DNA of 57,916 nt from Microbacterium pullorum (GCF_014836535.1 NZ_JACSQP010000001.1:290411-348326), one strand, 5' to 3'; positions 43,909 through 53,486 are shown, counted from the first letter of the stretch. Translations and numbers: made by a program. Notes: a model not told the origin generated them from the letters alone.

Positions 43909-44508
43909 GTGCTCGAGCTGCCGACCGACCTGCCCGCCGACCTCGTCCCGCTGTCGTGGCTGCGGGGCGTGTGGGAGGGCACCGGTGTCATCGACTACGA
44001 GTCGGGTGACGGCCGGCGTCTGCAAGGCGAGTTCGCCCACCGGGTGAGCTTCAGCCACGACGGCGGCGACTACCTCGACTACACCGCCCAGGCCTGGCTG
44101 CTCGGCGAGGAGCGCGTGCGCCTCGTGGCCGAGACCGGGTTCTGGCGTCTCGCCCGCCCCGCGACCGACGCCGATGCCGGTCCCGGGCTGCTGCCGCCCA
44201 CCGACGAGCGACCTGAGCGCACCGTCGACGACGTCGAGCAGCTGCGCAACGCCGAGGGCGGCTTCGACATCGAGGTGTCGCTCGCGCACTCCGACGGCGT
44301 CAGCGAGCTCTACCTCGGCCAGGTGCGCGGTCCCCGCATCGACATCGCCACCGATGCCGTCATGCGCTCGGCCTCCACCAAGTCCTACGCCGCGGCCACG
44401 CGCATGTACGGGCTGGTCGACAACCACCTGCTGTGGGCCTGGGACATCGCCGCCCTCGGTGCGGCGCTGTCGTCGCACGCCTCGGCGCGACTTGCGCGGG
44501 TGCAGTGA
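43909..44508 (+). CDS. Nitrobindin-like FABP family protein (peroxynitrite isomerase-like)
   Basis: A 199-residue beta-barrel protein. The N-terminal motif SWLRGVWEGTGVIDY (GxWxGxG) and the C-terminal AAATRMYGLVDNHLLWAWDI match the heme-binding nitrobindin/THAP4-like family, members of which bind NO and isomerise peroxynitrite. The usual heme-ligand His near the C-terminus is not clearly placed, so heme binding is unproven. GTG 43909 is assumed as start, 11 bases after the small membrane gene. The stop overlaps the ATG of the ygfZ-like gene. Confidence 0.82.
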   Translation: MLELPTDLPADLVPLSWLRGVWEGTGVIDYESGDGRRLQGEFAHRVSFSHDGGDYLDYTAQAWLLGEERVRLVAETGFWRLARPATDADAGPGLLPPTDERPERTVDDVEQLRNAEGGFDIEVSLAHSDGVSELYLGQVRGPRIDIATDAVMRSASTKSYAAATRMYGLVDNHLLWAWDIAALGAALSSHASARLARVQ

Positions 44509-45596
44509 TGGCCACGCCCTTCACCACCGTGCCGGGTGCTGTGCTCGACGACGACGGCCGCCTGCTGCACCTCGGCACTCCCGCCATCGAGCAGCGCTCC
44601 CTCGCACAGGGCACCGCCGTCGCCCCGCTCGGCGACCGCACCGTGCTCGCCGTGGCCGGTGAGGACCGGCTGTCGTGGCTGGATTCGCTGTCCTCGCAGG
44701 CGCTCACCGCGCTCGCACCGGGGGAGAGCACCGAGCTGCTCATCCTCGACCCGAAGGGACACGTCGAGCACGCGGCATCGGTCGTCGATGACGGTGAGAC
44801 CACCTGGCTCATCGCGGATGCCGCGAACGCCGAGAGCCTGCTCACCTGGCTCACCCGCATGCGGTTCCGGCTGCGTGTCGCGCCGCGGGACGCCTCGGAT
44901 GAGGTCGCCGTCGTCGGCGGCACCGCCGCCGCGATCGCCCGCGTGGTTCCCGAGGCGCTCGCGGTGTGGGCCGACCCCTGGCCCGTCATCGGCGCGGGCG
45001 GCTGGGGCTATGCCGCCACCGAGCCGCACCCGGGGGGTGAGCGTGACTGGAGCGAGGCCATCGTGCCGCTCGCGACGCTCGACCGCCTCGCCGACGCCGC
45101 CCGCGCGGGCGACATCGCCCTGGCCGGCACGCTCGCCGCCGATGCGCTGCGCATCGCCGCGTGGCGGCCGCGCGCCGCCGCCGAGGGGGGTGAGCGCACG
45201 CTGCCGCACGAAGCGGATTGGCTGCGCACCGCCGTGCACCTGAACAAGGGCTGCTACCGCGGCCAGGAGACGGTGGCGAAGGTGCACAACCTCGGTCACC
45301 CGCCGCGGCGTCTCGTGGCGCTGCAGCTCGACGGCAGCGATGCGATGCTGCCCGACCCCGGAGCGATCGTGCGCCGCGACGGCGACCCGGCGGGGGAGAT
45401 CACCTCCGTCGCCCGCCACTACGAGGAAGGGCCCATCGCCCTGGCCTTCGTCAAGCGCTCGGTACCGCTGGATGCCGCGCTCACCGTCGACACCCCCGAC
45501 GGCGAGGTCGCCGCCGCTCAGGAGATGATCGTCCCGCCCGATGCCGGCGCCACCGCATCGGTGCCGCGCCTGCCGCGGCTCTCCCGCCGCCGCTGA
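44508..45596 (+). CDS. ygfZ: YgfZ/GcvT-fold folate-binding protein
   Basis: A 362-residue protein of the YgfZ (CAF17, IBA57) family, which uses tetrahydrofolate to support iron-sulfur cluster enzymes such as MiaB. The family signature KGCYRGQETVAKVHNLG is intact with its Cys, and the N-terminal barrel motif LSSQALTAL is present. Its ATG overlaps the nitrobindin stop (TGATG); the pairing of these two genes is common in actinobacteria. Confidence 0.88.
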   Translation: MATPFTTVPGAVLDDDGRLLHLGTPAIEQRSLAQGTAVAPLGDRTVLAVAGEDRLSWLDSLSSQALTALAPGESTELLILDPKGHVEHAASVVDDGETTWLIADAANAESLLTWLTRMRFRLRVAPRDASDEVAVVGGTAAAIARVVPEALAVWADPWPVIGAGGWGYAATEPHPGGERDWSEAIVPLATLDRLADAARAGDIALAGTLAADALRIAAWRPRAAAEGGERTLPHEADWLRTAVHLNKGCYRGQETVAKVHNLGHPPRRLVALQLDGSDAMLPDPGAIVRRDGDPAGEITSVARHYEEGPIALAFVKRSVPLDAALTVDTPDGEVAAAQEMIVPPDAGATASVPRLPRLSRRR

Positions 45597-45620
45597 TCGC
45601 GGGGGCGCGGGTCGCGCTCG

Positions 45621-46457
45621 TCAGAGCGGCGCGACCGCCGACCACGGCACGGTGATCTCGCCGAGCCGCCAGCGGGCTGCGGGTCCGAGCGCCCAGCCGG
45701 CATCGGTCATCGCCTGCAGCGCGGTGCGCCAGCGGTGCACCGCGCCGAACGGCGAGACCACGGCCGCCAGATGCCACTGCGTGTCGAGGGCGGCGAGCAG
45801 ATCGTGCACACCCTCGCCGGCGACGTTGCGGTGGATGAGCGCCTTCGGCAGACGCTCCGCAGCGATCGAGGGCGCCGCGAGCTCGGCCAACCGCAGCGAC
45901 AGCGTGAGCGAGCGGGGTGCGGCATCCGCACCCACCTCGATCCACGTGGCGACCCGGCCGATCTCGTCGCACGTGCCTTCCACCAGGATGCCGTCGGGCG
46001 CGAGCCGGCCGGCCATGCGCTGCCACGCGCCGGGGACGTCCTTCTCGTCGTACTGCCGCAGCACGTTGAACGCCCGCACCACGGTCGGGCGGCGGGGTGC
46101 GGGAACCTCGAACCCGCCGCGGGCGAACGAGACCCGCGCGTCGGGGGAGAAGGTCGTGAGGCCCGCCTGCACCTGCTCCAACTGGGTGCGGGCGCGGGCG
46201 ACGCGGCCAGGTTCGATCTCGAGCCCCAGCACCTCGACGCCGGGCGTGCCGCGGCGCAGCCGCGCCTCCATCTCGAACGCGGTCACCCCGCTCGCCCCGT
46301 AGCCGAGGTCGACCACGAGGGGTTCGGCGACCGTGCGCAGCGCCGGGTGACGCGCGATCCAGCGGTCCACCCGTCGCAGGCGATTGGTGTTCGTGGTTCC
46401 GCGCGTGATCTGCCCGACCGGGTGGGACATGATCCGCCCGGCCGGGCAGGTTTTCAT
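45621..46457 (-). CDS. SAM-dependent methyltransferase
   Basis: Class I methyltransferase-like protein of 278 residues. Motif I is VVDLGYGASGVTAFEME, followed by VLGLEIEPGRVARAR (acidic loop) and VVRAFNVLRQYDE. The rest (DGILVEGTCDEIGR) resembles a methyltransferase core, but the target is unknown. CAGGAT ends exactly 6 bases before ATG 46457. It is convergent with ygfZ and divergent from gpmA. Confidence 0.8.
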   Translation of the reverse strand: MKTCPAGRIMSHPVGQITRGTTNTNRLRRVDRWIARHPALRTVAEPLVVDLGYGASGVTAFEMEARLRRGTPGVEVLGLEIEPGRVARARTQLEQVQAGLTTFSPDARVSFARGGFEVPAPRRPTVVRAFNVLRQYDEKDVPGAWQRMAGRLAPDGILVEGTCDEIGRVATWIEVGADAAPRSLTLSLRLAELAAPSIAAERLPKALIHRNVAGEGVHDLLAALDTQWHLAAVVSPFGAVHRWRTALQAMTDAGWALGPAARWRLGEITVPWSAVAPL

Positions 46458-46507
46458 ACGGCCATCCTGCCAGGCGGGGATGGGAGCCCCCCGAGTAGGA
46501 TTGAGGC

Positions 46508-47257
46508 ATGACCGAGCCTTATACCCTCATCTTGCTTCGACACGGACAAAGCGAGTGGAACGAGCTGAACCTGTTCACCGGATGGGTCGACGTGCGGCTC
46601 ACGGCACAGGGGAAGGCGGAGGCCGAACGCGGTGGCCAGCTCATGGCCGAAGCGGGGCTGCTCCCCGACATCCTGCACACCTCGGTGCTCAGCCGCGCGA
46701 TCCAGACCGCGAACATCGCGCTGGATTCCGCCGACCGACTCTGGATCCCGGTGAAGCGCTCGTGGCGCCTCAACGAGCGTCACTACGGCGCTCTGCAGGG
46801 CAAGGACAAGGCGCAGACCCTCGCCGAGTTCGGCCAGGAGCAGTTCATGCTCTGGCGCCGCTCGTTCGACGTGCCGCCGCCGCCCTTGGCAGCCGACAGC
46901 GAGTTCAGCCAGGTCAACGATCCCCGCTACGTCGGCATCGACGGGGACATCCCCGAGACCGAGTCGCTCAAGCTCGTCATCGACCGCCTGCTGCCGTACT
47001 GGCACGACGAGATCGTGCCCGACCTGCAGACCGGCAAGACGGTGCTCGTCACGGCCCACGGCAACTCGCTGCGCGGCCTCGTGAAGCACCTCGAAGGCAT
47101 CAGCGACGACGACATCGCGCAGCTGAACATCCCCACCGGCATTCCGCTGGTCTACCGCCTCAACGCGGACATGACCCCGGTCGGCCCGGGCGAGTACCTC
47201 GACCCCGAGGCTGCTGCCGCGGGCGCCGCCGCGGTGGCCGCGCAGGGCAAGAAGTAA
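46508..47257 (+). CDS. gpmA: 2,3-bisphosphoglycerate-dependent phosphoglycerate mutase
   Basis: Glycolytic enzyme interconverting 3- and 2-phosphoglycerate, 249 residues. The catalytic [17 protein letters not shown] (His in RHG), [11 protein letters not shown] and late [16 protein letters not shown] (second His) are intact, and length matches dPGM. The C-terminus is Ala-rich. TAGGAT ends exactly 6 bases before the ATG with no ribosome site. Confidence 0.95.
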   Translation: MTEPYTLILLRHGQSEWNELNLFTGWVDVRLTAQGKAEAERGGQLMAEAGLLPDILHTSVLSRAIQTANIALDSADRLWIPVKRSWRLNERHYGALQGKDKAQTLAEFGQEQFMLWRRSFDVPPPPLAADSEFSQVNDPRYVGIDGDIPETESLKLVIDRLLPYWHDEIVPDLQTGKTVLVTAHGNSLRGLVKHLEGISDDDIAQLNIPTGIPLVYRLNADMTPVGPGEYLDPEAAAAGAAAVAAQGKK

Positions 47258-47263
47258 CACCCG

Positions 47264-47310
47264 CGAACGACGAGGGGCGGATGCCATCGGTATCCGCCCC
47301 TCGTCGTTCG
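47264..47310. terminator. Bidirectional terminator-like hairpin between gpmA and phoU
   Basis: Perfect 19-bp arms (47264-47282, 47292-47310) with a 9-base loop lie between convergent gpmA and phoU stops. Confidence 0.7.
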
Positions 47311-47320
47311 TTCGTGCCGG

Positions 47321-47998
47321 TCACTGCAGACGCAGGGTCTCCAGCGTTTCGGTGTCGGCGGTCCAGTCGCCGGTGGCGAGGTAGAGCACCTTCTTCGCGA
47401 CCGACTCGGCGTGGTCGGCGAAACGCTCGTGGTAGCGGCTGGCGAGCGTGGCGTCGACCGTGGCCGCAGCCTCGCCCTGCCAGTTCTCGCTGAGCACTTT
47501 CTCGAACACCGAGATGTGCAGGTCGTCGAGCTTGTCCTCGGCGGTGCGGATGCGCTCCACGAGCGAGACGTCCTCGGTGCGCAGCAGCTCCGCCAGGGTG
47601 CGTGCCACCTCGACGTCGAGCTCGCCCATCTTGATGAACGTGTTCTTCAGCCCGCGCGGAATGGCCCGCTCGGGGAAACGCATGCGCGTGAGCTGGGCGA
47701 TGTGCTCGGCGATGTCGCCCATGCGCTCGAGCGACGCCGACACGCGCAACGCCGCGACGACGATGCGCAGGTCCCGGGCGACCGGCTGCTGGCGCGCGAG
47801 GATCTGGATCGCCAGTTCGTCGAGCTCGATGGCCTTGTCATCGATGATCTGGTCGTTCTCGATGACCTCTTCGGCGAGGGCGACATCGCTGGTGCTGAAG
47901 GAACGGGTGGCTTTGTCGATGGCCACCGTGACCAGCTCGGCGATCTCGACGAGACGTCCTTGGACGTCTTCGAGGGACTGATGGAAAACTTCGCGCAT
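47321..47998 (-). CDS. phoU: Phosphate transport system regulator PhoU
   Basis: A 225-residue all-helical protein with two PhoU repeats. It has the metal-binding type motifs EVIENDQIIDDKAIELDE and VRTLAELLRTEDVSLVERIRTAEDKLDDLH, and RDLRIVVAALRVSASLERMGDIAEHIAQL. PhoU links PstSCAB to the sensor kinase and keeps the Pho response off when phosphate is plentiful. ATG 47998 has GAAGG 7 bases upstream. It is divergent from senX3-regX3. Confidence 0.94.
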   Translation of the reverse strand: MREVFHQSLEDVQGRLVEIAELVTVAIDKATRSFSTSDVALAEEVIENDQIIDDKAIELDELAIQILARQQPVARDLRIVVAALRVSASLERMGDIAEHIAQLTRMRFPERAIPRGLKNTFIKMGELDVEVARTLAELLRTEDVSLVERIRTAEDKLDDLHISVFEKVLSENWQGEAAATVDATLASRYHERFADHAESVAKKVLYLATGDWTADTETLETLRLQ

Positions 47999-48086
47999 GG
48001 CTGCACCTTCCTTGTCGCGGCGCATGGCGCCGCTCTGGCCTCGCGGCTCAGCGTCGTTCGAGGGCCTGGCGATTCTTCTCGGCGAA

Positions 48087-48104
48087 GGTTAACGAACGGT
48101 GCCG
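48087..48104 (-). promoter_or_regulatory. Possible PHO box upstream of phoU
   Basis: On the minus strand CGGCACC-GTTC-GTTAACC shows the same 11-base period and TTC linker as the pst PHO box; the first half is degenerate. No convincing -10 at the right distance was found. Confidence 0.35.
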
Positions 48105-48187
48105 CGGGAATGAACAGTATCCCGCACGTCGACGGCACAAGCCAATGCCGGCCGAGGTGTGCCGCTCGGCACGTTTACGCTGTTGTC

Positions 48188-49405
48188 ATGGATTCGACGC
48201 AGCTGGTGCTGCTCGCCTTGCTCGTGGGCATGCTCGTGGGCGTCGTGGTGGCACTGCTCATCGCACTCGCGCTCCGCGCCCGCGACCGGGCGCTGTCGGA
48301 GGGCTCGTCGCATATCCCCGACGGCGTACATGCGGTGCTGCGCGGCATGGAGGACACCGCCGTCGTCGTCGACGCGTCGTCGACGATCGTGGGCGCGTCG
48401 CCGGCGGCCGACATGTTCGGCATGCACGAGGGCGAGGTGCTGCCGAGCCCCGAGCTGCGCGCCCTCGCCCGTGGTGCGCGCATGACCGGCCTCGCGCACA
48501 CCGAGACCCTCCGGCTCGGCCGCAGCGCCACCTTCTCGCCGACGCGGCTCGTCTCCGCCCGCGCCAGTGCGGTGACCCCGCGCCTCGTGCTGGTGATCGT
48601 GCGCGACATCACCGAGCGCGAGCGCGTGGAGGAGATGCGGCGGGACTTCGTCGCCAACACCAGTCACGAGCTGAAGACGCCCGTGGGTGCGGTCATGCTG
48701 CTGTCTGAGGCGATCGAGTCGGCTGCCGACGATCCGGCGCAGGTGCGGGCGTTCGCCGGCCGCCTGCACGCCGAGGCGTCGCGGCTCGGCCAGCTCACCG
48801 GGCGCATCATGAGCCTGTCACGGCTGCAGGCCTCGGACGAACTCGCCGAAGTGCGTGATGTGCCGGTCGACCAGGTGGTGGCGGCGGCGACCGAGGCGCA
48901 CCAGACCCAAGCGGATGCCGCGCGGGTCGAGCTCGTGCGCGGCGGCGAGCGGGGGCTGTACGTGCGCGGCGACGTGCAGATGCTGAGCGAAGCGGTCGGC
49001 AACCTCGTGGCCAACGCGATCGCCTACTCGCCCGCAGGGTCGAGCGTCGGCATCGGAGTCAAAGCCGTCGACGGGGTCGTGGAGATCGCGGTGACCGACC
49101 GCGGCCTCGGCATCGCCGAGACCGAGCAGCAGCGCGTGTTCGAGCGCTTCTACCGCGCAGATCAGGCCCGCTCGCGGCGCACCGGTGGCACGGGGCTGGG
49201 TCTGTCGATCGTCAAGCACGCCGTCGACCGTCATGGCGGCGACGTGCGGCTGTGGTCGCGGCCGGGCCAGGGGTCGACGTTCACGATCCGCCTCCCGCAG
49301 GCTGAGGCGCCGCCGAAGAACCCCCACAAACGCAAGGCGCGGTCCCGCGCGACGAACCAGAGTGCCGCGGCGCCCGCCGCCGCGACGAATGGAGAACCCC
49401 GATGA
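48188..49405 (+). CDS. senX3: Sensor histidine kinase SenX3
   Basis: Phosphate-responsive sensor, 405 residues. One N-terminal membrane helix (about 5-30), a PAS domain (about 45-140), HisKA with phospho-acceptor in FVANTSHELKTPVGAV, and HATPase motifs N (NLVANAIAYSP), G1 (DRGLGI) and G2 (GGTGLGLSIVKH). A basic, Ala-rich C-terminal tail follows. The single helix and PAS layout is that of SenX3/PhoR of actinobacteria. TACGCT ends exactly 6 bases before the ATG. The stop overlaps regX3. Confidence 0.93.
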   Translation: MDSTQLVLLALLVGMLVGVVVALLIALALRARDRALSEGSSHIPDGVHAVLRGMEDTAVVVDASSTIVGASPAADMFGMHEGEVLPSPELRALARGARMTGLAHTETLRLGRSATFSPTRLVSARASAVTPRLVLVIVRDITERERVEEMRRDFVANTSHELKTPVGAVMLLSEAIESAADDPAQVRAFAGRLHAEASRLGQLTGRIMSLSRLQASDELAEVRDVPVDQVVAAATEAHQTQADAARVELVRGGERGLYVRGDVQMLSEAVGNLVANAIAYSPAGSSVGIGVKAVDGVVEIAVTDRGLGIAETEQQRVFERFYRADQARSRRTGGTGLGLSIVKHAVDRHGGDVRLWSRPGQGSTFTIRLPQAEAPPKNPHKRKARSRATNQSAAAPAAATNGEPR

Positions 49406-50085
49406 CCCGTGTGCTGATCGTCGAGGACGAGCCCGACCTGGCCGATCCGCTGGCCTACCTGCTGCGCCGCGAGGGGTTCGAGGTGGAGATCGCCGAGGAC
49501 GGACACAAGGCCCTCGAGCTGTTCCAGGAGGCCCGGGCCGACATCATCCTGCTCGACCTCATGCTGCCGGGCCTGCCGGGCACCGAGGTGTGCCGTCAGA
49601 TCCGCACGACCTCGGCCGTGCCGATCATCATGCTGACCGCCAAGGACTCCGAGGTCGACATCGTCGTGGGGCTCGAGCTCGGCGCCGACGACTACGTCAC
49701 CAAGCCCTACTCGGCCCGCGAGCTGCTCGCGCGCATGCGCGCGGTGCTGCGTCGCACCGTCCCCGCGGAGGACGAACTCGACGACCGGGTGCTCACGGCG
49801 GGCCGTGTCACTGTCGACCTCGACCGGCACGCGGTCGCCGTGGACGGCACCGAGATCAGCATGCCGCTGAAGGAATTCGAACTGCTCGAGGTGCTCGTGC
49901 GCAACGCCGGTCGGGTGCTGACGCGCGGGCAGCTGATCGACCGGGTGTGGGGCAGCGACTACTACGGCGACACCAAGACGCTCGACGTGCACATCAAACG
50001 CATCCGCTCGCGCATCGAGAAGCACCCGAGCGAGCCGGTGATGCTGGTGACGGTGAGGGGCCTCGGCTACCGATTCGAAGCCTGA
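49402..50085 (+). CDS. regX3: Response regulator RegX3
   Basis: OmpR-family regulator of 227 residues. The receiver domain has acidic pair EDE (about 8-10), phospho-acceptor Asp in IILLDLMLPGLPG (about 52), Thr in IIMLTAKD and Lys in DYVTKPYS. The winged helix contains FELLEVLVRNAGRVLTRGQLIDRVWGSDYYGDTKTLDVHIKRIRSRIE. With SenX3 it should activate PHO-box promoters such as pst. Its ATG overlaps the senX3 stop (ATGA). Confidence 0.95.
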   Translation: MTRVLIVEDEPDLADPLAYLLRREGFEVEIAEDGHKALELFQEARADIILLDLMLPGLPGTEVCRQIRTTSAVPIIMLTAKDSEVDIVVGLELGADDYVTKPYSARELLARMRAVLRRTVPAEDELDDRVLTAGRVTVDLDRHAVAVDGTEISMPLKEFELLEVLVRNAGRVLTRGQLIDRVWGSDYYGDTKTLDVHIKRIRSRIEKHPSEPVMLVTVRGLGYRFEA

Positions 50086-50094
50086 GCCGCAGGC

Positions 50095-50580
50095 TCAGTC
50101 CTCGATGAACTCGTCTTCGACCGGCACGAACTCGCTGTAGTACGGCAGCGCGCCGTCGAGCACCGGGATCTCCGCGACCACGCCTTCGCCGTCGCCCGAC
50201 TGGAACGCCATCGGCGCGGTGGCGCCCGGTGCGAAGCCCAGATCGGTGAACAGGATCGGGTCTTCGTCGACGCCGAGCGACACCGATTCGCCGCCGGCGA
50301 GGGTCACGATCTCTGCCGCGCCGCCCTCGAGGGCGATCACCACGACCTGCTGCTCGAGCGAGTTGTTCACCAGGGCCGCGATGAAGTTGCCGGCGGAGCC
50401 GTCTTCATTGGCGATGACCATCGCGTTGAGCACGTCGACAGGACCCGAGTCGGGCACGTTGACGCCGTCGGAGGGGGAGTAGGGGATCGTCGTCGCCTGT
50501 GGGGAGATGATGCTGCACCCGGTGGCCCCCAGGACGACAGCGGCACCCAGAGCGAGCGACGCGAGCAGGCGCGATTTCAC
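50095..50580 (-). CDS. Lipoprotein of unknown function
   Basis: An exported lipoprotein of 161 residues. The signal ends in lipobox GATGC (Cys near residue 22). The mature part is acidic (VEDEFIED end), beta-rich by composition, and has no catalytic motif I can name. The GTG at 50580 follows GGGAGG. It is divergent from carD and convergent with regX3. Copper-chaperone-like or small binding protein roles are possible but not shown. Confidence 0.75.
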   Translation of the reverse strand: MKSRLLASLALGAAVVLGATGCSIISPQATTIPYSPSDGVNVPDSGPVDVLNAMVIANEDGSAGNFIAALVNNSLEQQVVVIALEGGAAEIVTLAGGESVSLGVDEDPILFTDLGFAPGATAPMAFQSGDGEGVVAEIPVLDGALPYYSEFVPVEDEFIED

Positions 50581-50692
50581 GGTTCCTCCCGGAGAACAGA
50601 CGGCGATTCTGAGCAGTCTACGCGGTGTGCGCGGGCGGTCTGGAACGGCGCCCCGGCGCGCGCCGGAGAACCTTAGCGTATGAGGGGTGTGG

Positions 50693-50698
50693 TATCCT
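50693..50698 (+). promoter_or_regulatory. -10 box of carD
   Basis: TATCCT lies 27 bases before the carD ATG and would give a short leader containing the AAAGGA ribosome site. Confidence 0.5.
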
Positions 50699-50724
50699 AG
50701 AGGTTCCCGAAAGGACACAGCTGC

Positions 50725-51207
50725 ATGCTTTTTGAGGTTGGCGAGACGGTTGTCTACCCGCACCACGGTGCCGCGACGATCATCGAGGTCAAAGAACGAG
50801 TCATCAAGGGCGAGACGAAGAAGTATCTCAAGCTGAATGTCACTCAAGGCGACCTGATCATCGAGGTCCCGGCGGACAACGTCGACCTCGTGGGCGTTCG
50901 TGACGTGATCGGCCAGGAAGGCCTGGATCGCGTGTTCGAGGTGCTCCGCGCCCCCTTCACCGAGGAGCCGACCAACTGGTCGCGTCGCTACAAGGCGAAC
51001 CTCGAGAAGCTCGCGTCGGGTGACGTCATCAAGGTGAGCGAGGTCGTGCGCGACCTGTGGCGCCGTGACCAGGACCGCGGTCTGTCGGCAGGCGAGAAGC
51101 GCATGCTGGCCAAGGCCCGCCAGATCCTCATCTCCGAGCTCGCGCTCGCTGAGAAGACCGACGAAGAGCGCGCCGGCGTCGTGCTCGACGAGGTTCTCGC
51201 CAGCTGA
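50725..51207 (+). CDS. carD: CarD family transcriptional regulator
   Basis: RNA polymerase-binding protein of 160 residues that stabilises open complexes at rRNA and other promoters. The N-terminal RNAP-interacting domain starts [19 protein letters not shown], and the C-terminal helical DNA-binding domain contains [16 protein letters not shown] and the conserved Trp region ([22 protein letters not shown]). Length and sequence are typical. AAAGGA precedes the ATG. The carD-ispDF order is conserved in actinobacteria. Confidence 0.97.
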   Translation: MLFEVGETVVYPHHGAATIIEVKERVIKGETKKYLKLNVTQGDLIIEVPADNVDLVGVRDVIGQEGLDRVFEVLRAPFTEEPTNWSRRYKANLEKLASGDVIKVSEVVRDLWRRDQDRGLSAGEKRMLAKARQILISELALAEKTDEERAGVVLDEVLAS

Positions 51208-51230
51208 CAGTCGCGGGGTAGGTTCGAGGC

Positions 51231-52430
51231 GTGAGTATCACGCCTGTACCGCGCGTCGCGGTGATCGTCGTCGCTGCCGGCTCCGGCACCCGTCTGGGTG
51301 CGGGAGGTCCGAAAGCACTCGTCGGACTTGACCAGCACAGCATTCTTCGGCACTGCCTGCACGGCGTGTTCGCGGCGCCCGAGGCACAGGTGATCGTCGT
51401 GGCGCCGGCGGGCCGAGACGGTGACGCCCTGACCGAGGCGCTCGAGGCCGCCGGTGACCGCCGCGACCTCGTGCACGTCGTGACCGGCGCAGACACCCGC
51501 CAGGGCTCGGTCGCAGCCGGATTGCGCGCCGTCTGGCCCGACGTCGAGATCGTGCTGGTGCACGACGCCGCCCGCGCGCTCACCCCACCCGACGTCTTCG
51601 AGCGGGTGATCCAGGCGATCGACGACGGCGCCGCGGGGGCCATCCCGGTGCGGCCCGTGGTCGACACGCTCAAGCGCATCGACGGCACCGACATCGTCGC
51701 CGCCGTCGACCGTGCTGAACTCGCGGCGGCGCAGACGCCGCAGGGGTTCCGCCGGGACGTGCTCGATGCCGCCTACCGCGCCGCGACGGCGGAGTTCACC
51801 GACGACGCCGCTCTCGTGGCATCCGCCGGCCACCGTGTCGTCACCGTCGCCGGTTCGGAGGAGGGGTTCAAGATCACCACCCCCGCCGACCTCGACCGCG
51901 CCCGTGGCCTGCTGGCGCCGATCGCCGCCGTGCCGACCGCGCTCGATGCCGCGCCGCGCGCGCCCCGGGTGGGCGTCGGCACCGACGTGCATGCCTTCGG
52001 CGGCGACGGGGCGCTGTGGCTGGCGGGGCTGGAATGGCCGGGGGAGCAGGCGCTGTCGGGGCACTCCGACGGCGACGCCGTGGCGCACGCCATCGTCGAC
52101 GCACTGCTGGCCGCCGCGGGCCTCGGCGACATCGGCACCCACTTCGGCACCGATCGCCCGGAGTACTCCGGCGCGCACGCCGACGCCTTCCTCGCCCGCA
52201 CGCGGGCTCTGCTGGGTGAGGCGGGCTGGGAGGTGGGCAACGTGTCCGTGCAGGTGCAGGCCAACCGGCCGCGGCTGTCGGCGCGGCGCACCGAGGCCGA
52301 AGGCGCACTGTCGGCGGCGCTCGGCGGCGCACCCGTGTCGGTCTCGGCGACCACCACCGACGGTCTCGGCTTCACCGGCTCCGGCGAGGGCGTCTCCGCC
52401 TTCGCCGTCGCGCTCGTCGTGCCCGCCTGA
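51231..52430 (+). CDS. ispDF: Bifunctional IspD/IspF
   Basis: Two MEP-pathway enzymes in one 399-residue chain. The IspD half (about 1-235) has the CTP-binding [17 protein letters not shown] and [14 protein letters not shown]. The IspF half (about 240-399) has the metal site [21 protein letters not shown] and the C-terminal [14 protein letters not shown]. IspD makes CDP-ME and IspF closes CDP-ME2P to the cyclodiphosphate; IspE must be elsewhere. Many actinobacteria keep these separate, so the fusion is worth noting. TAGGTT ends exactly 6 bases before GTG 51231. Confidence 0.95.
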   Translation: MSITPVPRVAVIVVAAGSGTRLGAGGPKALVGLDQHSILRHCLHGVFAAPEAQVIVVAPAGRDGDALTEALEAAGDRRDLVHVVTGADTRQGSVAAGLRAVWPDVEIVLVHDAARALTPPDVFERVIQAIDDGAAGAIPVRPVVDTLKRIDGTDIVAAVDRAELAAAQTPQGFRRDVLDAAYRAATAEFTDDAALVASAGHRVVTVAGSEEGFKITTPADLDRARGLLAPIAAVPTALDAAPRAPRVGVGTDVHAFGGDGALWLAGLEWPGEQALSGHSDGDAVAHAIVDALLAAAGLGDIGTHFGTDRPEYSGAHADAFLARTRALLGEAGWEVGNVSVQVQANRPRLSARRTEAEGALSAALGGAPVSVSATTTDGLGFTGSGEGVSAFAVALVVPA

Positions 52431-52482
52431 CAGTCACAGCGGGCGGATGACGTCCGTCGACAGCGGATCCGGCGCCAGCCGG

Positions 52483-53406
52483 TCACCCCTCCACGGCGTA
52501 CGGCTGCGGGTCGCGCGCGCGGGAGCCCCACGCGAGCAGCACGAGCCCCGCTGCGAGCGCAGTGAGCCCCGCCAGCGCGAGCGGGCTGAGGCGTTCGCCC
52601 AGCAGCGCGACCCCCAGGATGCCGGCCGTCAGCGGTTCCGCCAGGGTCAGCGTCGCGGCGGTCGCTGCGGTCAGCCGCCGCAGCCCCCACGTGAACAGCG
52701 TGTAGGCGACCGCGATGGTCGCGATGCCGAGCCACAGTGCCATCGCGGCACCCGACGGGGTGGCCAGCCACGCCAGCCCGGCGAAGGGGAGCATGAGCAT
52801 GCCGCAGGCCGCGGCCCCGGCACCCATGGCGCCGGCGACGGTGAACGGGTCCCACCCGGCATCCATCAGCCGGCGCTGGGCGTTGGCGATGACGGCGAAC
52901 GACGCCCCGGCGCCCAGCGAACCGAGCACGCCCACGGGATCGGCGCCCGCGCTCGCGCCCGCCGCGCCGCCGAAGGCCAGCAGCACGACGCCGATCGTCG
53001 CGAGGGCGGTGGCGGCCATCCAGCCGCGGCTGGGCAGGTGGCGGGTGAGCAGCCACTCCAGCAGCCCGGCCAGCACGGGAGCCGAGCCCAGCGCGATGAC
53101 GGTGCCCACCGCGACACCGTTGCGCTCGGTGCCGAGGAAGAACAGCGGCTGGTACAGCGCCAGGCACACGCCCGTGGTCGCCATGAGCAGCGGCGCGCGC
53201 CCCTCGAGTGCGGGGCGACGGGCCGTGGCGGTGCGGCGATGGCCAGCGGCGAGGGTGAAGGCGATGGCGGCGAGCCCTGCGCCGCCGATCACCAGCCGCA
53301 CCGCTCCGATGGCGAACGGGGTGGCCGCTGCGGGCCCCAGCGCCTGGGAGGTGCCGGTCGTGCCGAACAGCACGGCGGCGGCGAGCACGGCGACAACGGG
53401 GAGCAC
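52483..53406 (-). CDS. EamA/DMT family transporter
   Basis: An integral membrane protein of 307 residues with about ten hydrophobic helices arranged as two EamA repeats. ALGPAAATPFAIGAVRL and the later LAEPLTAGILGVALLGERLSPLALAGL match the drug/metabolite transporter pattern. The substrate is unknown; amino acids or metabolites are likely. The GTG start has a TAGAAC box ending exactly 6 bases upstream. It is convergent with ispDF and divergent from cysS. Confidence 0.88.
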   Translation of the reverse strand: MLPVVAVLAAAVLFGTTGTSQALGPAAATPFAIGAVRLVIGGAGLAAIAFTLAAGHRRTATARRPALEGRAPLLMATTGVCLALYQPLFFLGTERNGVAVGTVIALGSAPVLAGLLEWLLTRHLPSRGWMAATALATIGVVLLAFGGAAGASAGADPVGVLGSLGAGASFAVIANAQRRLMDAGWDPFTVAGAMGAGAAACGMLMLPFAGLAWLATPSGAAMALWLGIATIAVAYTLFTWGLRRLTAATAATLTLAEPLTAGILGVALLGERLSPLALAGLTALAAGLVLLAWGSRARDPQPYAVEG

Positions 53407-53486
53407 CCCTCAGTTCTAGCGGATCGGTGTGTCGCGCTCGTGACGTTCGCCCAGGGACGGGGCGTCGCCGCCGGTAGGCTGGTGCA

